NCBI RefSeq assembly: GCF_004359215.1
Contig: NC_090615.1
Location: 479,326-523,081, forward strand
Reading direction: 5' to 3'
Length of the DNA: 43,756 bases
Origin: Bremia lactucae
Lineage: Eukaryota > Oomycota > Peronosporomycetes > Peronosporales > Peronosporaceae
Numbering within the stretch: position 1 is the stretch's first letter; each line of letters opens with the position of its first letter. The translations under genes and the position numbers were made by a program. Under the pieces are notes generated by a model. It worked only from the letters and a program-made list of their open reading frames with translations. It had not been told where the DNA came from and searched no databases. Below are positions 9,041 through 19,148 of this stretch, in pieces.

Positions 9041-9522
9041 TGAAATGGGGTGTCTCGTTTCATAGGTATTATTTCCTATAAGAGGAAATAAACAAAGAAA
9101 TACGAAATTATATCTTCATTAATTTTAACTTAAATAGTACTCATATTACCAAATTTGGTAATTGATACAATAAAACATTAGGTCTATTGATCGGTTGATT
9201 TAAGTCTAAATCAGTCCAGTCAATCATTATAAGACAAGGATAGTGTGGATCGCAAGGACGCGACATCCTTAGTTAAATATTAATATAATACGTTCAGAAG
9301 TAGATAGATGATCGTTACTTAGGAAACTAAATACATTAATACAGCTTTACTATTCTCTATTGATAAGCCTTAGTCTAGACCTGTAAGCTAAAGACCCTAA
9401 GATCCATAGAAACCTTCCTCTGTAACTTTGTGTACGTGTAATTTCGAGGCATCTCACCTACATTGTAATCAGTGTAAGGTTAACTAGTACTGATCAGTAC
9501 TATTGAAAGGTGCCCCGTTACA
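9041..9522 (+). repeat. 3' LTR of family B
   Basis: 482 bp from TGAAATGGGG to CCCCGTTACA. The 5' terminus is mutated relative to the usual TGTAACGGGG. It is a diverged version of the LTR at 29564-30021, sharing for example TTTAAGTCTAAATCA and the terminal GAAAGGTGCCCCGTTACA. Confidence 0.9.
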
Positions 9523-10195
9523 CAAGTGGTGGGTCTAATTACTTCACTTGTGTGGGGCAACTTTCATTGCGAATAGGTGCGAATCCAGCGTGGGAAATGC
9601 GTCGTCTGTGTACGTGCTACATGTGATGCTCACTCACAGGCTTCACCACCGAGCTAAGAAGTTGTCATCACCACTTTTGTTGTTCTGTTAGGATCATGGC
9701 AGGGGTATGGCCATTTCCATATGTTTCGATCCAAACAAGGAGATTTTCTCTCTCTTGTCCTCATATGTCTCAACACTGACAACAAGAGGGCAAGCCTTAG
9801 GCTCCTGATCAGGTACAGGAATTTACCGAGTTGCATAAATGCTGCTAAGTGGTCCGATATAGAAAGATTCATGTTGCAGAAAGGCTTTAAGCCTTGCAAC
9901 AAGAACCTTTGGGCCCTGAAAAGGATGTGATCTCTACGATCCAGCCCAAACAAATTTGTAAGGTTATCAAACGCTACGCGTTTCACCCCTAAAAGTTTGA
10001 GAAATGGATCTATGTCAGCAGACGCTCGGACTTATAAAGACTCAGGCGTAGATTGGCGAATCGGACTTAATTCATTAAGATTATACGAAAAACTAAACTT
10101 TAATTAAAATTTAAAATGTGGAACCTTACCTTAATTCCACCAGATCTCTATCTGGTGGCTACTACTCGTATTTCGTATCACCTACATAAAAATGG
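9523..10195. other. Unassigned stretch between family B LTR and MULE
   Basis: No recognisable gene. A minus-strand ORF of 110 residues (9986-9654) has no family I know. A hairpin CCACCAGAT/ATCTGGTGG lies at about 10138-10159 and resembles the one near 2970. Confidence 0.4.
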
Positions 10196-10245
10196 GATTG
10201 TTTTAGCCAATCAGAAGCCTTACTTATTGCGCTCCGCATATTTTT
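10196..10245 (+). repeat. Left terminal inverted repeat of the MULE
   Basis: About 48 bases align with the reverse complement of 12584-12636, sharing TTAGCCAATCAGAAGC without a mismatch and CGCATATTT after a one-base gap. Confidence 0.65.
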
Positions 10246-10963
10246 TTTCACGATAAAAAAACATCGTTTTGAATCGGGCTGGGTCAAGTTGATCTACTCT
10301 CCATATCCTTCTTTTTGACTTGTAAACAAGCGGGTCCTACGAATTATTATCAATCACAATACATTCTCTATATCACACTCAATTTCTACTTTCTTCCTTG
10401 TCAGGCTGTTCTACAATGCTTCCACCACACCACCCAATGCATCCTTTCCCAGCACAATGGCCCTGACGGATGCAGCTCGCGAATTCGCTCATGCAGAAGG
10501 ATATGCTGTGTCTACCCTAAATTCCGACAAAAAGAAGATTATTTTGTAATGCGATCGACGTGGTACCTACCTGCAAAGGGCAGCAACATGACTTGAGTTG
10601 CCGCGAAACTCTGCGAGCCGATTGACTAATTGCCCGTTTCGTCTATCAGGGCGTCTACCAAGCGATAACAGCTTGCAACTGCGAACTTTTCATAGGGAAC
10701 ATAATCATGAACCTTCAGACAACATAAGTAGTCATCCGACTGCCTGACGCTTTCAATCAGAGCAAAATTTGTTAGTACAAAAACTTCTTAAGGCTGGGAT
10801 TGCGCCGAAAGAAATTGTCACAACCCTACGCCAAATAGATCCCAGCACAAAAGCAATAGGAAGGACAATCTACAACGAGCGCCAGCGGTGCGAGCAGAAG
10901 AGCTTCGCAATCGTACACCACTGGACGCTCTATTTGACATTCTGCATCATGCAGAGTGGGTTT

Positions 10964-11004
10964 ATAGGTGTGAAAGATGATTATCATCATCTTTTCACAC
11001 CTAT
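10964..11004. repeat. Palindrome 1 within the MULE pseudogene
   Basis: Arms ATAGGTGTGAAA(G)ATGAT and its complement with a one-base bulge and a very short loop. It follows the conserved WVYRCER segment directly. Confidence 0.8.
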
Positions 11005-11037
11005 TCTATGCCAGCCAAAAATCTGTGGAACTCCTTT

Positions 11038-11113
11038 ACAGACATCCATACGCTTTGGTGGCGGACTGCACCTAGATAGGTGCAGTCCACCACCAAAGCG
11101 TAAGGATATCTGT
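11038..11113. repeat. Palindrome 2 within the MULE pseudogene (76 bp)
   Basis: Two 36-base arms with three mismatches flank the 4-base spacer AGAT. The left arm is transposase sequence that ends at ALVADCT; the right arm is its inverted copy. The coding sequence was therefore folded back on itself at this point. Confidence 0.85.
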
Positions 11114-12221
11114 GATCGATTCATAATGCCGGATCCTCCATATCACTGGTGTCACAAGCTTCAACACTTCCTCCCAATTGCTATTGCTTTCATCAGGCAT
11201 GAACGTGAAGCGGACTACCTTTGGGCTCTCGATCAACTGCCACAGACAATCACAACAGACCGAGAATTTGCCCTAAAGAATGCCCTGAAATAACATTTCC
11301 CACCTCAACCCATCTTCTATGCGTTTAACATATTTAAAAAAACGCTCTAGCAAATTGTCGTAAGTTTTTTGGACCTGGGGATGACTGGAATAAATTCGTG
11401 AAGAGTCGGACAGATGTAATCTATTCGAAATCAGAGGAAGTGTAAATCAATCTCATGATAAGCATGCACTCAACATATACTGCACTGCCTAACATGCTGG
11501 CCTATCCGGATACCACCTGTCTGACACATAAAAATTAATTTATTTACGCATACACCAGGAATTGCATGCATTTTGGCCACGTCACATCATCGAGAGCTGA
11601 AGGGCTTCATCATATGTTAAAGAGCTACATAAGTGTTCCGGAAAAAACTTGGGTGATGTACAAACTCGCGTAGCTCATGCTGCTTAAGCCCAGATTGAAA
11701 ATCTTGGTGTTTAGCTGTCGTAGGAGCGAATGCAAGTCATGCACAAACACAGAAAATCCCTTTCTTTGCTGTAGTGCGCCGCATTTCAATATACGCACTA
11801 GGAAAATGCTTTGAGCTATGAGTTATCTGAAGATCCTACCAATGCCACCATAACCTGTTCAGTTGCGTGTAATTCAAGAATGGAATACCCTGTCAGCATC
11901 AAATAATCTGCTTTTCTAAGAAGTGGCCGCCCTCTCACTGTTAAGAGTTTCCACCATTAATGGCGCTTGGATGCAGCTGCGCCTGCAGCCATGCCTGAAG
12001 TGGGTAGACAAAATGTTGCCACCATATTAGAGGCTGTCAAAGAACGTTACAACATGGTGGAGTATCGCCATCAAGAAACCATTATGGGAACAGCTACGAT
12101 AAATTGCAGTCTGGATGATATGGCTCCAAGAATTCTGTCCCTTAGCGTACTCGTGGTCGCTCAACTGGATCTAGACCGTCACAAAAAATAATAATGTGCA
12201 TCAATCATCAAGGCAACGAGA

Positions 12222-12470
12222 TCCATCTGAATTTGAGTTTGTTCAAGTAGCGGATTGCTCGAAACTTTGCATACAATCAGGTCAAAATGCACGCAGGTGC
12301 CCCATCGCTCAATCTCTGGCTCTTTTAAATAAGTCCTTTTATCCATCTGAATTTGAGATTGTATAAGCAGCAATTCGTTGAAGACTTTGCAGTATTTGCA
12401 GGAATAAGGGTCACAATGCACGCAGGTGCCCTTAACGCCGAATATCTGGCTCTTAAATAAGTATTTTTTA
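12222..12470. repeat. Two-unit direct tandem repeat of about 120 bp
   Basis: Unit 1 starts at 12222 and unit 2 at 12342, each with TCCATCTGAATTTGAG. Later both share ATGCACGCAGGTGCCC and ATCTGGCTCTT. The units have diverged by small indels (120 and about 129 bp). The 112-residue minus-strand ORF here is a product of this repetition. Confidence 0.85.
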
Positions 12471-12490
12471 TCCACTTCATCAACTTGCCA

Positions 12491-12695
12491 TTCCACCCCA
12501 GCATTTGTTATTTCCACCCGTCATTATTTTTTCCACCCGTCATTATTTTTTCCACCCCTTATTTGTCTTTTTCCGCCCATATAAATAAATATGCGAAGCG
12601 TTATACATAATGCTTCTGATTGGCTAATCGGAATCAAGTTGGCAGCGACGGTATTTTTTTGCATGGGGTGGAAATAACGAAATGGTGGGGTGGAA
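12491..12695. repeat. Foldback-like repeat with GGGGTGGAAATAA-type ends
   Basis: The left end (12491-12519) and right end (12666-12695) are inverted repeats of about 29 bases built on TTCCACCCCA and TTATTTCCACCC. Inside the left end the motif TTTCCACCCGTCATTA is repeated in tandem. It overlaps the right MULE end, so it is either the MULE's subterminal region or a small MITE inserted there. No target duplication is visible. Confidence 0.6.
12584..12636 (-). repeat. Right terminal inverted repeat of the MULE
   Basis: The reverse complement matches the left repeat at 10196-10245, roughly three bases in four. It also overlaps the foldback-like repeat 12491-12695. Confidence 0.65.
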
Positions 12696-13525
12696 ATAAC
12701 ATTCCCCTTTATTTATTATCTAAGTTCTTAATAGCAAAAGGTGTGTTGTGAATTGTACACTTCAACCGAAGTATGCCCCATTACAATTTTATATTCCGTT
12801 GCATGGTTGCTACTCTGGCAAATTGCAGTGCACAATTTCGATTTGGCACAGCCATAAAAAATATGGTTTTCGGCACTTCATATGGTACGGATTCTTTATT
12901 CGATCAGGAGAATGATACTATGAATTCTGTAGGCTCTTATTTCCTCGATTTTTCGTTCCAAGTTGCTTAATTCTTCATGGAAGGTCCTGTCGCTGCGGAT
13001 GCGCTCTTTGAGCAATAGTAATCAGGCAGCAAATAATAGGTGGGCGCGAGTGGGCTTTAATATATGCCCCGTCATGATTATTTAGTCCCCTTAAAAGTCT
13101 TGGCCCGCAAACGCTTGATTACTTACGCCATGAGCTATTTAGTGCTTGTACGTGCGCAAATAGCCCATGCTTTAGTAGGGTTGGCAATTGAGACCGTGAA
13201 TGAGTCTAGCTAGTATCATGCATCTTTTTGTGAAGATGCTCAGACTTGGAAAATGATTTTTATGACACTATCGCGTTAGAAGCTCAGCTATTTAAAATGA
13301 GACTTGTCGAACGCAAATCGTGTATAAGATTTATAAAAAGCCTTCCCATCTGGGAGGTTACCGGCATGACTCTTCCGTCTCGTGGAACAAGACGAGTATA
13401 TTTTCACCGACCTTTCGACGGGCGTGTACACGTCGATAGCGGCGAGTATGCTAACATCATACGTTTCAATTGAGAAATATTAAATAACAATACTCAGATT
13501 TGTGACTATTTTTGAATAACGACTA
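12696..13525. other. Unassigned AT-rich interval
   Basis: No gene or repeat recognised. Short open frames (65 and 75 codons) show no familiar motif. Confidence 0.5.
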
Positions 13526-13735
13526 CAGTATAACCTGTCTAAATTAATAATGTTGGGACGCCCTTTCCTGATAAATTTAAAAAGTTTAGAATTTTAGACA
13601 GGTGTAGTATCCCACAGATAAATTAATTATTTCGCTTTTTTGGAGGGATGTGGTTATAAAAGAAAGGCCTCTCCCACAATCCCCAAGAAGAACTCAGCAG
13701 CGCATCAACAATGCCTCTGGGAGGAGCACGCCACA

Positions 13736-15735
13736 ATGACGGACGATGTCCGTGTGGCTCTCTGCAAACATTACACATAGAATCCCGCACTGATCTAGGC
13801 ACAGCTTGTCAATTGACTTCAGGACAAATATCAGCTGGGGGTCAGCCAGGCGACGGTCTCCAGCACGCCGAAGAAGAAGGCAGACCATCTTCGACTTTCA
13901 GAAGACAGCAGTAATGTATTCACTGATGGAATCAGCTCTGCTGGCTTGGTTTAATGCCCATTCGGATCGTATCAGTCTTAGCGGAGACGTTGCCCGTGAA
14001 CATGCAGAGCGGATTTTGGACCTTCTTTGTCCAGGACATGAACTATTTCAGCTTTCCAACGGATGGCTGGAATCCTATATAGCTCTGAATGGAATCCGCG
14101 CCTATCGCAGTTCGGAGAGAGCGGCGCGATGGACATGGTTGATGAGGAGGATGCGCTTTCTCCCTTATGCGAGGTCCTCAATTAGTATAAATGGAAGAAT
14201 ATCTACAACATGGGTGAGACTGGCTTGTTCTATCGGATGCAGGTAAGCACTCTGCGAAGGACACCAAATTTTGTTATCTGGTGGCTAATGCAACTCTTCT
14301 GTTTCAAGCTGACACTTCGCTTGCAACAGGGAGCTGAAGGGGTGAAAGCAAACAAGGAATAAATGTGACTGTCTACTGCAATGGTGATGGGTCCGACAGA
14401 GGCCCCTATGGATCATTGGCACTACGCCACTTCTCGCTGCTCCCGCCATGTCAATCTCCAGAACCTTGGCTATCAGTATCGCAGCAACAAGAAGGCCTAG
14501 ATAACACAAATTATCATCTTGGAGTGACTGAGGGACTTCGATGGGAGAATGGCAAACCGCAAGGTGCTGCTGATCCTGGACAACTGCAGTGCACACGTCC
14601 TGCTTGCTGATCTGTCGCAGCGAATCGCAATTCGCAACACGACAATCTACTATATTTCGCCCAACATGACGTCGAAGCTTCAGCCGTGCGACCAGGGTAT
14701 CCTACGCAACCTCAAAGCCTACTAGGCGCAGCTTCTCCCGTATGCTCCTTCAGGATCTCGACAATGGTGTCGTTGAGCCGGCAAAGATAAACATCTTTCA
14801 TGCTATCTAGGTGTCAGTCTCAACTTGGTCTAACGATGTCCGCATTGAGACCATCCATAACTGTTACCGGCATTGCAACATCCGGTCAGAACCAGCTGAT
14901 GCTGCACCAGTCCTAGAGGAGCAGTGCCTTGACAATGAAGTCATGGTGGAGATGGAACATCAGATTAGACGCTTCAGGTATCCTATCGTGATGAACATCC
15001 GCAACCTGCTAGACTATCCTACCGAGCGGATCACATCATACATTCCAGACGTGGATGAAATCATTGAGGACCACCTCCCGACTCAGCCTGAGGACGAGCA
15101 GGAATCGCTGTCGTAGATGCTCAGAAAGCACTCGAGTTGCTTGAGACAATCTGGCTGCAACAGGATGGCGGCGCGCTGGGTTTTCTCAAGTCCGTACAGC
15201 AGATGAAGGACAGCGTTGGAGCAATCCGCACAAACCAAATCGCTCAGCCTGACATACTGTAACGGGGCACTACGACTTGAACTGCTTCAGTACAAGTCCA
15301 TTTCGCACTGCCTCAGTTGCAAGTGGTGCCCTACATTATTTCACGTACACTAGTACGTGCAGAGGAAGACTTCTCTTTAAGGCAACTAACTTAAAGAGGG
15401 TTAAATGAAAACTGTATTAATATAAGTAAGTATCTCTTCTATCTATCTTGTAAATGCAAACCTAATTATAATCTAATACTAAACATGCAATTGAATACTT
15501 ATCTGATCTTATCTGTATCTCTCTTTTGTTTATCTCTACAGCTGATTAGTCTGCGAAATAGATAAAATGGTCTATACCTATTTATGGATAAGAATTTTGA
15601 ACATAACTACATAGAGTAATATCCTCCAAATATTCTCTACGTTTTAGATAATATATTAATTAACAGCCTTTAAGTGTTAATTTCATGTAACGATACACCC
15701 CGTTACACATACGAGATTTCTTCAGACGTGTTTAG
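13736..15735 (+). pseudogene. pogo/Tigger-like transposase (CENP-B HTH + DDE_1), broken
   Basis: Cut-and-paste transposase. The ATG at 13736 opens MTDDVRVALCKHYT.., a psq-type helix-turn-helix (QLGVSQATVSS) interrupted by three stops. A CENP-B-type second HTH follows (LSNGWLESYIALNGIRAYR). The DDE domain shows YNMGETGLFYRM, where the usual first catalytic Asp is Gly. It also shows NRKVLLILDNCSAH (second Asp intact, about 14550-14592) and SPNMTSKLQPCDQGI (third Asp, about 14658-14702). The C-terminal part reads IRRFRYPIVMNIRNLL and, after a frame change, DSVGAIRTNQIAQPDI. A solo LTR then interrupts the last codons: joined across the 5-bp duplication the frame ends ..QPDIRDFFRRV at 15735. It is inactive through stops, frameshifts and the lost Asp. 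Confidence 0.85.
15258..15707 (-). repeat. Family A solo LTR with target duplication CATAC
   Basis: 450 bp from TGTAACGGGG to CCCCGTTACA, family A LTR in reverse orientation. The 5 bases before (15253-15257) and after (15708-15712) are both CATAC, a 5-bp target duplication as made by gypsy integrases. A lone LTR between perfect duplications means a full element inserted here and was later lost by LTR-LTR recombination. Confidence 0.95.
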
Positions 15736-17234
15736 TGCTTTCAATTATTTTACAGTATCTGATTTTTTTCATCAAGAAAAATTATATGAATAATAAATTT
15801 AAAAAAAGGGACCTCAAATTGCATTTAATAATTAAATTACAAAGGTTTATTAATCATTAAATGTGCTCGATTAACGACGAAGTTAAATGAATAATTTAAG
15901 AATCTTATTAATTAACTCGGGATTTTCTTAAGACAGGCTCTTCTGTTCATTTCATTTTTCTACTTCAAATGAAAGGTAAATTTTGTCTGGCTCAATCAAA
16001 TGTGAAACATTCTCAACATCTAGAGCTTCAAGCAAAAATTCTACAGCATATCAGATTTTGCTCGTCACATAAATTCTAGCTGGGTATGTGAGCCAGCTTC
16101 GTGAAAGACGCATCATTTTTTCCCTGTCAAAACAACTATTTCTCTGCTTACAATTATTGGGTAAACTATTCCTACGAGGAAACAGCCTCGACTGTAACCA
16201 GTATGTAACATAGTCGCATGTTGAAAGAGAATTAACGCAAGACAAAGTTGTCAACACGCAAACACACAGAAGACAATCGCGATAATGCACATATATTGGA
16301 TTGTTCATGCTTGAACTTTATATGGCGCAATAGTCCCGAGTCCGTAGGCTTACAATTCGTGCGATTGTAAGCTCGTTGGCTGCAGTGCGTCCTATATGTC
16401 GCAGCTGAGCCATAACATAGCAGGCTATCCTGACAAATACAAACACAGTTTCCTGTAAGCATTTTTTATTAAATATAAACAGTCCCGATCGTTAGCGCGA
16501 ATGACTATTTTTTTGGTCAAAGCTAAACTTTATCGCCTATATTACCAGGCTTTGGCTTCATAAAAGAGAAATCTACGGGGACGCGAGCTGGAGTAAGGGA
16601 CCTCGAATAATCCAAGTGAAATATAATGATAATATCTATAGGTTATGTAGTTTTACGCTAGAGTTGCCATATCGTGCGTCTGTCGTAAAGCCGTCAGCTG
16701 GAATAAGAACGAATCTTAGCAAATGTTTCTATCAATATAGAATGCACTGCACACCCCTCCCGACTAAACCGACTGAATGGGCCGCCAATCGAGCTCAGAG
16801 AGCGACCAAGTTTCACGCCAAATACGCACAAATCACGCGATCGGATATTCCGCCGCTTGCCGTATGTATCAATTGGTCGAGACTGGCGCCGACAGCTGTT
16901 CTCGATGATTGCTTTTTCCAAGAACGTCGGTGCAGAACCAAGACATGTGTGTGCATGACACGGGCAACTCGCGAGTTTTTTACATCTGACTCTTATGCGG
17001 CTAAAGGCACAGTGCCGCACAAGCTCAAAATAACGACTCCTACAGTTTGCCTTGTCACGTGATCAACCTCGTTTTGAATTGATAGTGGCAAGTAAGTGGA
17101 CTGCTATTGATTCCGGCAAGAGGGTTACGCAAGACTTTGGTGCAGGGAACAATAGAGCTGTTTTTATCGAACCTTCAGCGCAGATTCCAGGAAAGTTGCG
17201 CTGGCGTGACGCTTCGGGCTCCGGAGGCTGGACA
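15736..17234. other. Intergenic region upstream of the membrane-protein gene
   Basis: AT-rich to about 16600, then of mixed composition. I see no convincing gene. An open frame of 148 codons at 16616-17062 has no motif. A CACGTG lies at 17056-17061. No classical oomycete initiator (GCTCATTTY-like) was found, so the transcription start is unknown. The frame of the downstream gene is open back to 17052 but without an ATG. Confidence 0.5.
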
Positions 17235-19148
17235 ATGCAGGTCCACCGACGGTGGCTCAGATTCGTGCTGGTGGTACTGCTCATGAATTCACAGGCCAAT
17301 GCACAGATTTTTGCAGTGCAAAGTCGCGATGGGGATCCAGAAACGGTCTTGAATTTTAAAGAGGATCTCAATAATGGACGTGTTCCAACGTTGGCGACGC
17401 AACGACCAGAACGGCCATGGTTGCTTGACCAGAATGCATCGTCGGACTCGTCGGAACCAGCAGAGCCCTCGACACCGACGCCCGAGGTTTTAAAACCAAC
17501 CGACGCACCAAGTACACGGGCGCCTTTGACAAGTGCTTCCCCGGGAGTGAATAATAAGGACGTAGATGCTACCGACAAACCTTTACCTGTTAACAAACCC
17601 GTCGATCCTGCAAAGCGCGACGCCAATCGAGACAAAGCGACTGGTGTGGTAAAGCCAAAGGACGAGACCACGGAGGTTACGTTTACAAGGTCCCCACTTC
17701 TTCAACAGACAGCGCCTGTGTCCGACGCCATCCCCACGGCTGACAGCAATGCTAATTTTGACAAGCCAACCTCCAGTCCTCCAACTGAAGTTGAAATCAA
17801 GCCAGAGGAGTCGAAACCCGTGCCAAATGCACCACCGAAATCAATTTCTTTAAAAGTGAGGAAACAAATCATCGATCCCGAGTCTGGATCGGACGACGAT
17901 GCCAGTGTAGGCTCTAAAAGTGATTTAAACGAGACCCAACAGACTTTGAAACCTCCTACGAAGAAGGATGCCAGTACGATTCAAGAGACTCTCGAATCAA
18001 ATACAGTCGATTTAAAGACAAGTAAAACAAGTGACAAGACTACGAAACAAGACAATTTATCCGACAATGGTACGGATTCAAAGCAAGAAGCAGATACGTC
18101 GCGATCATCTTCGTCGTCTGGATCGCCGTCGGCCGCGGCGTCCGTATTAGCTGATGCAGCATCGAATGCCACGAGTACTGCATCAAATACGTTAATGCTT
18201 GGTTTAATGATGGCAGGCGCGATTGCGCTTGTGTTACTGGTCGCCCTCTTTGTATACAAGAAAACCAATCAACTGGTCCAAGACGACGACCCTGGTCTTG
18301 AAAGAGGACGTCACGATCACACTCAAGGCGTGGCTCAAGCGTCAACAGTGGCGGCAAATTATCATCAGAATCACAACATGTCGCCAACAGGGTTTAGTGA
18401 CGACAATTACCCGCCAAATCCTGGCAATAGCCAATTCGATCAGGAGCCTTACGATCACGATGGAGGTCGACTTACGTACAATGATCCAAACCTCGACATG
18501 TTGACACCACGAAGCCAAATCGCTTTAGCGCATTCTCAAATGTCCTTGCCACCAATGGCGCAAACAAATTCTTCACACGGTACGAGTCAGTATTCGCAAT
18601 ACTCGTCCCAGTCGTCGTCGTTTTATGGTCAAAGTATGTATAGCTCTGGTCACTCGGGGAATCACTTTCAATCAAAGTATGACAGTCGACATCGAGAGGA
18701 TCTTGCTTCCGAGGACGAGAGCGATTTTGGGGGCGATTCGATTCAAGATCTGTCGAATGGATGGCATGGAATGGGTCAAAAAGGGTCGAAAAAGACGACA
18801 AAGCGACCGGATTTGTCTTTGGACGAGTCGTTTTTTGAACCCAAAGACTCGCGATCGACGTCAGCAAGTGATTATCACGGCCAAACGCGCTTTCAAGCGT
18901 CCGGCCAGACAGAATACCGCATGTCCACGGCAGATGAGAGCAGATATATGGGCGACGAGAGTTTTGCGGCCACGAATAGTAATTACGACCAGAGCCACTA
19001 CAATGGCGACCCGAGTTTTCAAAGCAGCGGCTTTAGCGAGTTTGAGGCATCTGGTGCACCCCGCCGACGAGGGGATAGTAGCAATCATGACGCGTCTTCG
19101 TTTTATCGGACCAAAGATTCTCGATTTACGGACGCTTCATACTATTGA
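17235..19148 (+). CDS. Predicted single-pass type I membrane protein, unknown function
   Basis: 637 residues from the first ATG, chosen because it begins a clear signal peptide (MQVHRRWLRFVLVVLLMNSQANA, residues 1-23, likely cut before QIFA). Residues 24-318 form an extracellular or lumenal region rich in Ser, Thr, Pro, Lys and Asp without cysteine-rich modules, probably disordered and perhaps O-glycosylated. One transmembrane helix follows (about 319-341, TLMLGLMMAGAIALVLLVAL) with a basic YKK stop-transfer. The cytosolic tail of about 295 residues is rich in Tyr, Ser, Gln and Asp, with recurring DESFF, GDESF, GDPSF, DASSF and KDSRF patterns. No enzyme domain is seen. The layout suggests a surface sensor or anchor whose tail binds partners, but that is inference. 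No intron or break is visible. Confidence 0.88.
   Translation: MQVHRRWLRFVLVVLLMNSQANAQIFAVQSRDGDPETVLNFKEDLNNGRVPTLATQRPERPWLLDQNASSDSSEPAEPSTPTPEVLKPTDAPSTRAPLTSASPGVNNKDVDATDKPLPVNKPVDPAKRDANRDKATGVVKPKDETTEVTFTRSPLLQQTAPVSDAIPTADSNANFDKPTSSPPTEVEIKPEESKPVPNAPPKSISLKVRKQIIDPESGSDDDASVGSKSDLNETQQTLKPPTKKDASTIQETLESNTVDLKTSKTSDKTTKQDNLSDNGTDSKQEADTSRSSSSSGSPSAAASVLADAASNATSTASNTLMLGLMMAGAIALVLLVALFVYKKTNQLVQDDDPGLERGRHDHTQGVAQASTVAANYHQNHNMSPTGFSDDNYPPNPGNSQFDQEPYDHDGGRLTYNDPNLDMLTPRSQIALAHSQMSLPPMAQTNSSHGTSQYSQYSSQSSSFYGQSMYSSGHSGNHFQSKYDSRHREDLASEDESDFGGDSIQDLSNGWHGMGQKGSKKTTKRPDLSLDESFFEPKDSRSTSASDYHGQTRFQASGQTEYRMSTADESRYMGDESFAATNSNYDQSHYNGDPSFQSSGFSEFEASGAPRRRGDSSNHDASSFYRTKDSRFTDASYY

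Larger units (their letters stand above)
6665..9522 (+). mobile_element. Ty3/gypsy family B, 3' half (copy E3)
   Basis: Integrase C-terminal region, antisense ORF, hairpin, polypurine tract and 3' LTR on the + strand. The left edge at about 6665 starts within the linker after the integrase core (GACTCGCTCGAGC..), matching 26143 onward in the other family B copy, and abuts the inverted RT fragment. No RT or integrase core belongs to it. Confidence 0.85.
10456..12130 (+). pseudogene. MULE transposase, multiple frameshifts and stops
   Basis: Fragments follow the order of a MULE transposase. A FAR1/WRKY-GCM1-like zinc finger comes first (TDAAREFAHAEGYAVSTLNS, CDRRGTY, TNCPFRLSGRLP, HREHNHEPS at 10456-10740). 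Then LDALFDILHHAEWVYRCER (about 10920-10970) and, in another frame, ALVADCT (about 11055), the start of the catalytic D-C-T motif, where the sequence turns into a palindrome. A later part has WNKFVKSRTDVIYSKSEE (about 11390) and FGHVTSSRAEGLHHMLKSYISVPE (about 11575-11640), the usual region after the third acidic residue. Many stops show it has long been dead. Confidence 0.75.
10196..12636 (+). mobile_element. Degraded Mutator-like (MULE) DNA transposon
   Basis: A broken MULE transposase lies between imperfect terminal inverted repeats, left 10196-10245 and right 12584-12636. Both carry TTAGCCAATCAGAAGC (inverted on the right) and CGCATATTT. The real termini may lie a little further out; no target duplication could be identified. 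Confidence 0.65.
13526..15735 (+). mobile_element. pogo/Tigger-like DNA transposon, split by a solo LTR
   Basis: A TIR-like start CAGTATAACCTGTCTAAATT at 13526 follows a TA dinucleotide (13524-13525), the target site expected for the Tc1/mariner-pogo superfamily. An inverted copy of the ACCTGTCTAAA motif lies at about 13595-13604. The transposase follows on the + strand and is interrupted by LTR 15258-15707. The right TIR was not found with confidence. Confidence 0.7.

Noticed and set aside
9654..9986. 110-codon minus-strand ORF
   Set aside because: No family recognised and no second copy in the window to show conservation.
12179..12517. 112-codon minus-strand ORF with CVHC and CKYC
   Set aside because: The apparent zinc-finger cysteines come from the 120-bp tandem repeat; the second unit does not keep the spacing.
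15800..15870. Right terminal repeat of the pogo-like element
   Set aside because: An AATTAAATTACAAAGGTT stretch is only loosely like the expected complement of the left end, and no TA duplication is clear.
16616..17062. 148-codon open frame upstream of the membrane-protein gene
   Set aside because: No motif, no homologous pattern recognised, and a minus-strand frame of similar length overlaps it; probably chance.
17052..17234. In-frame extension of the membrane protein upstream of 17235
   Set aside because: It starts at TTG, contains no ATG, and would bury the clear signal peptide.
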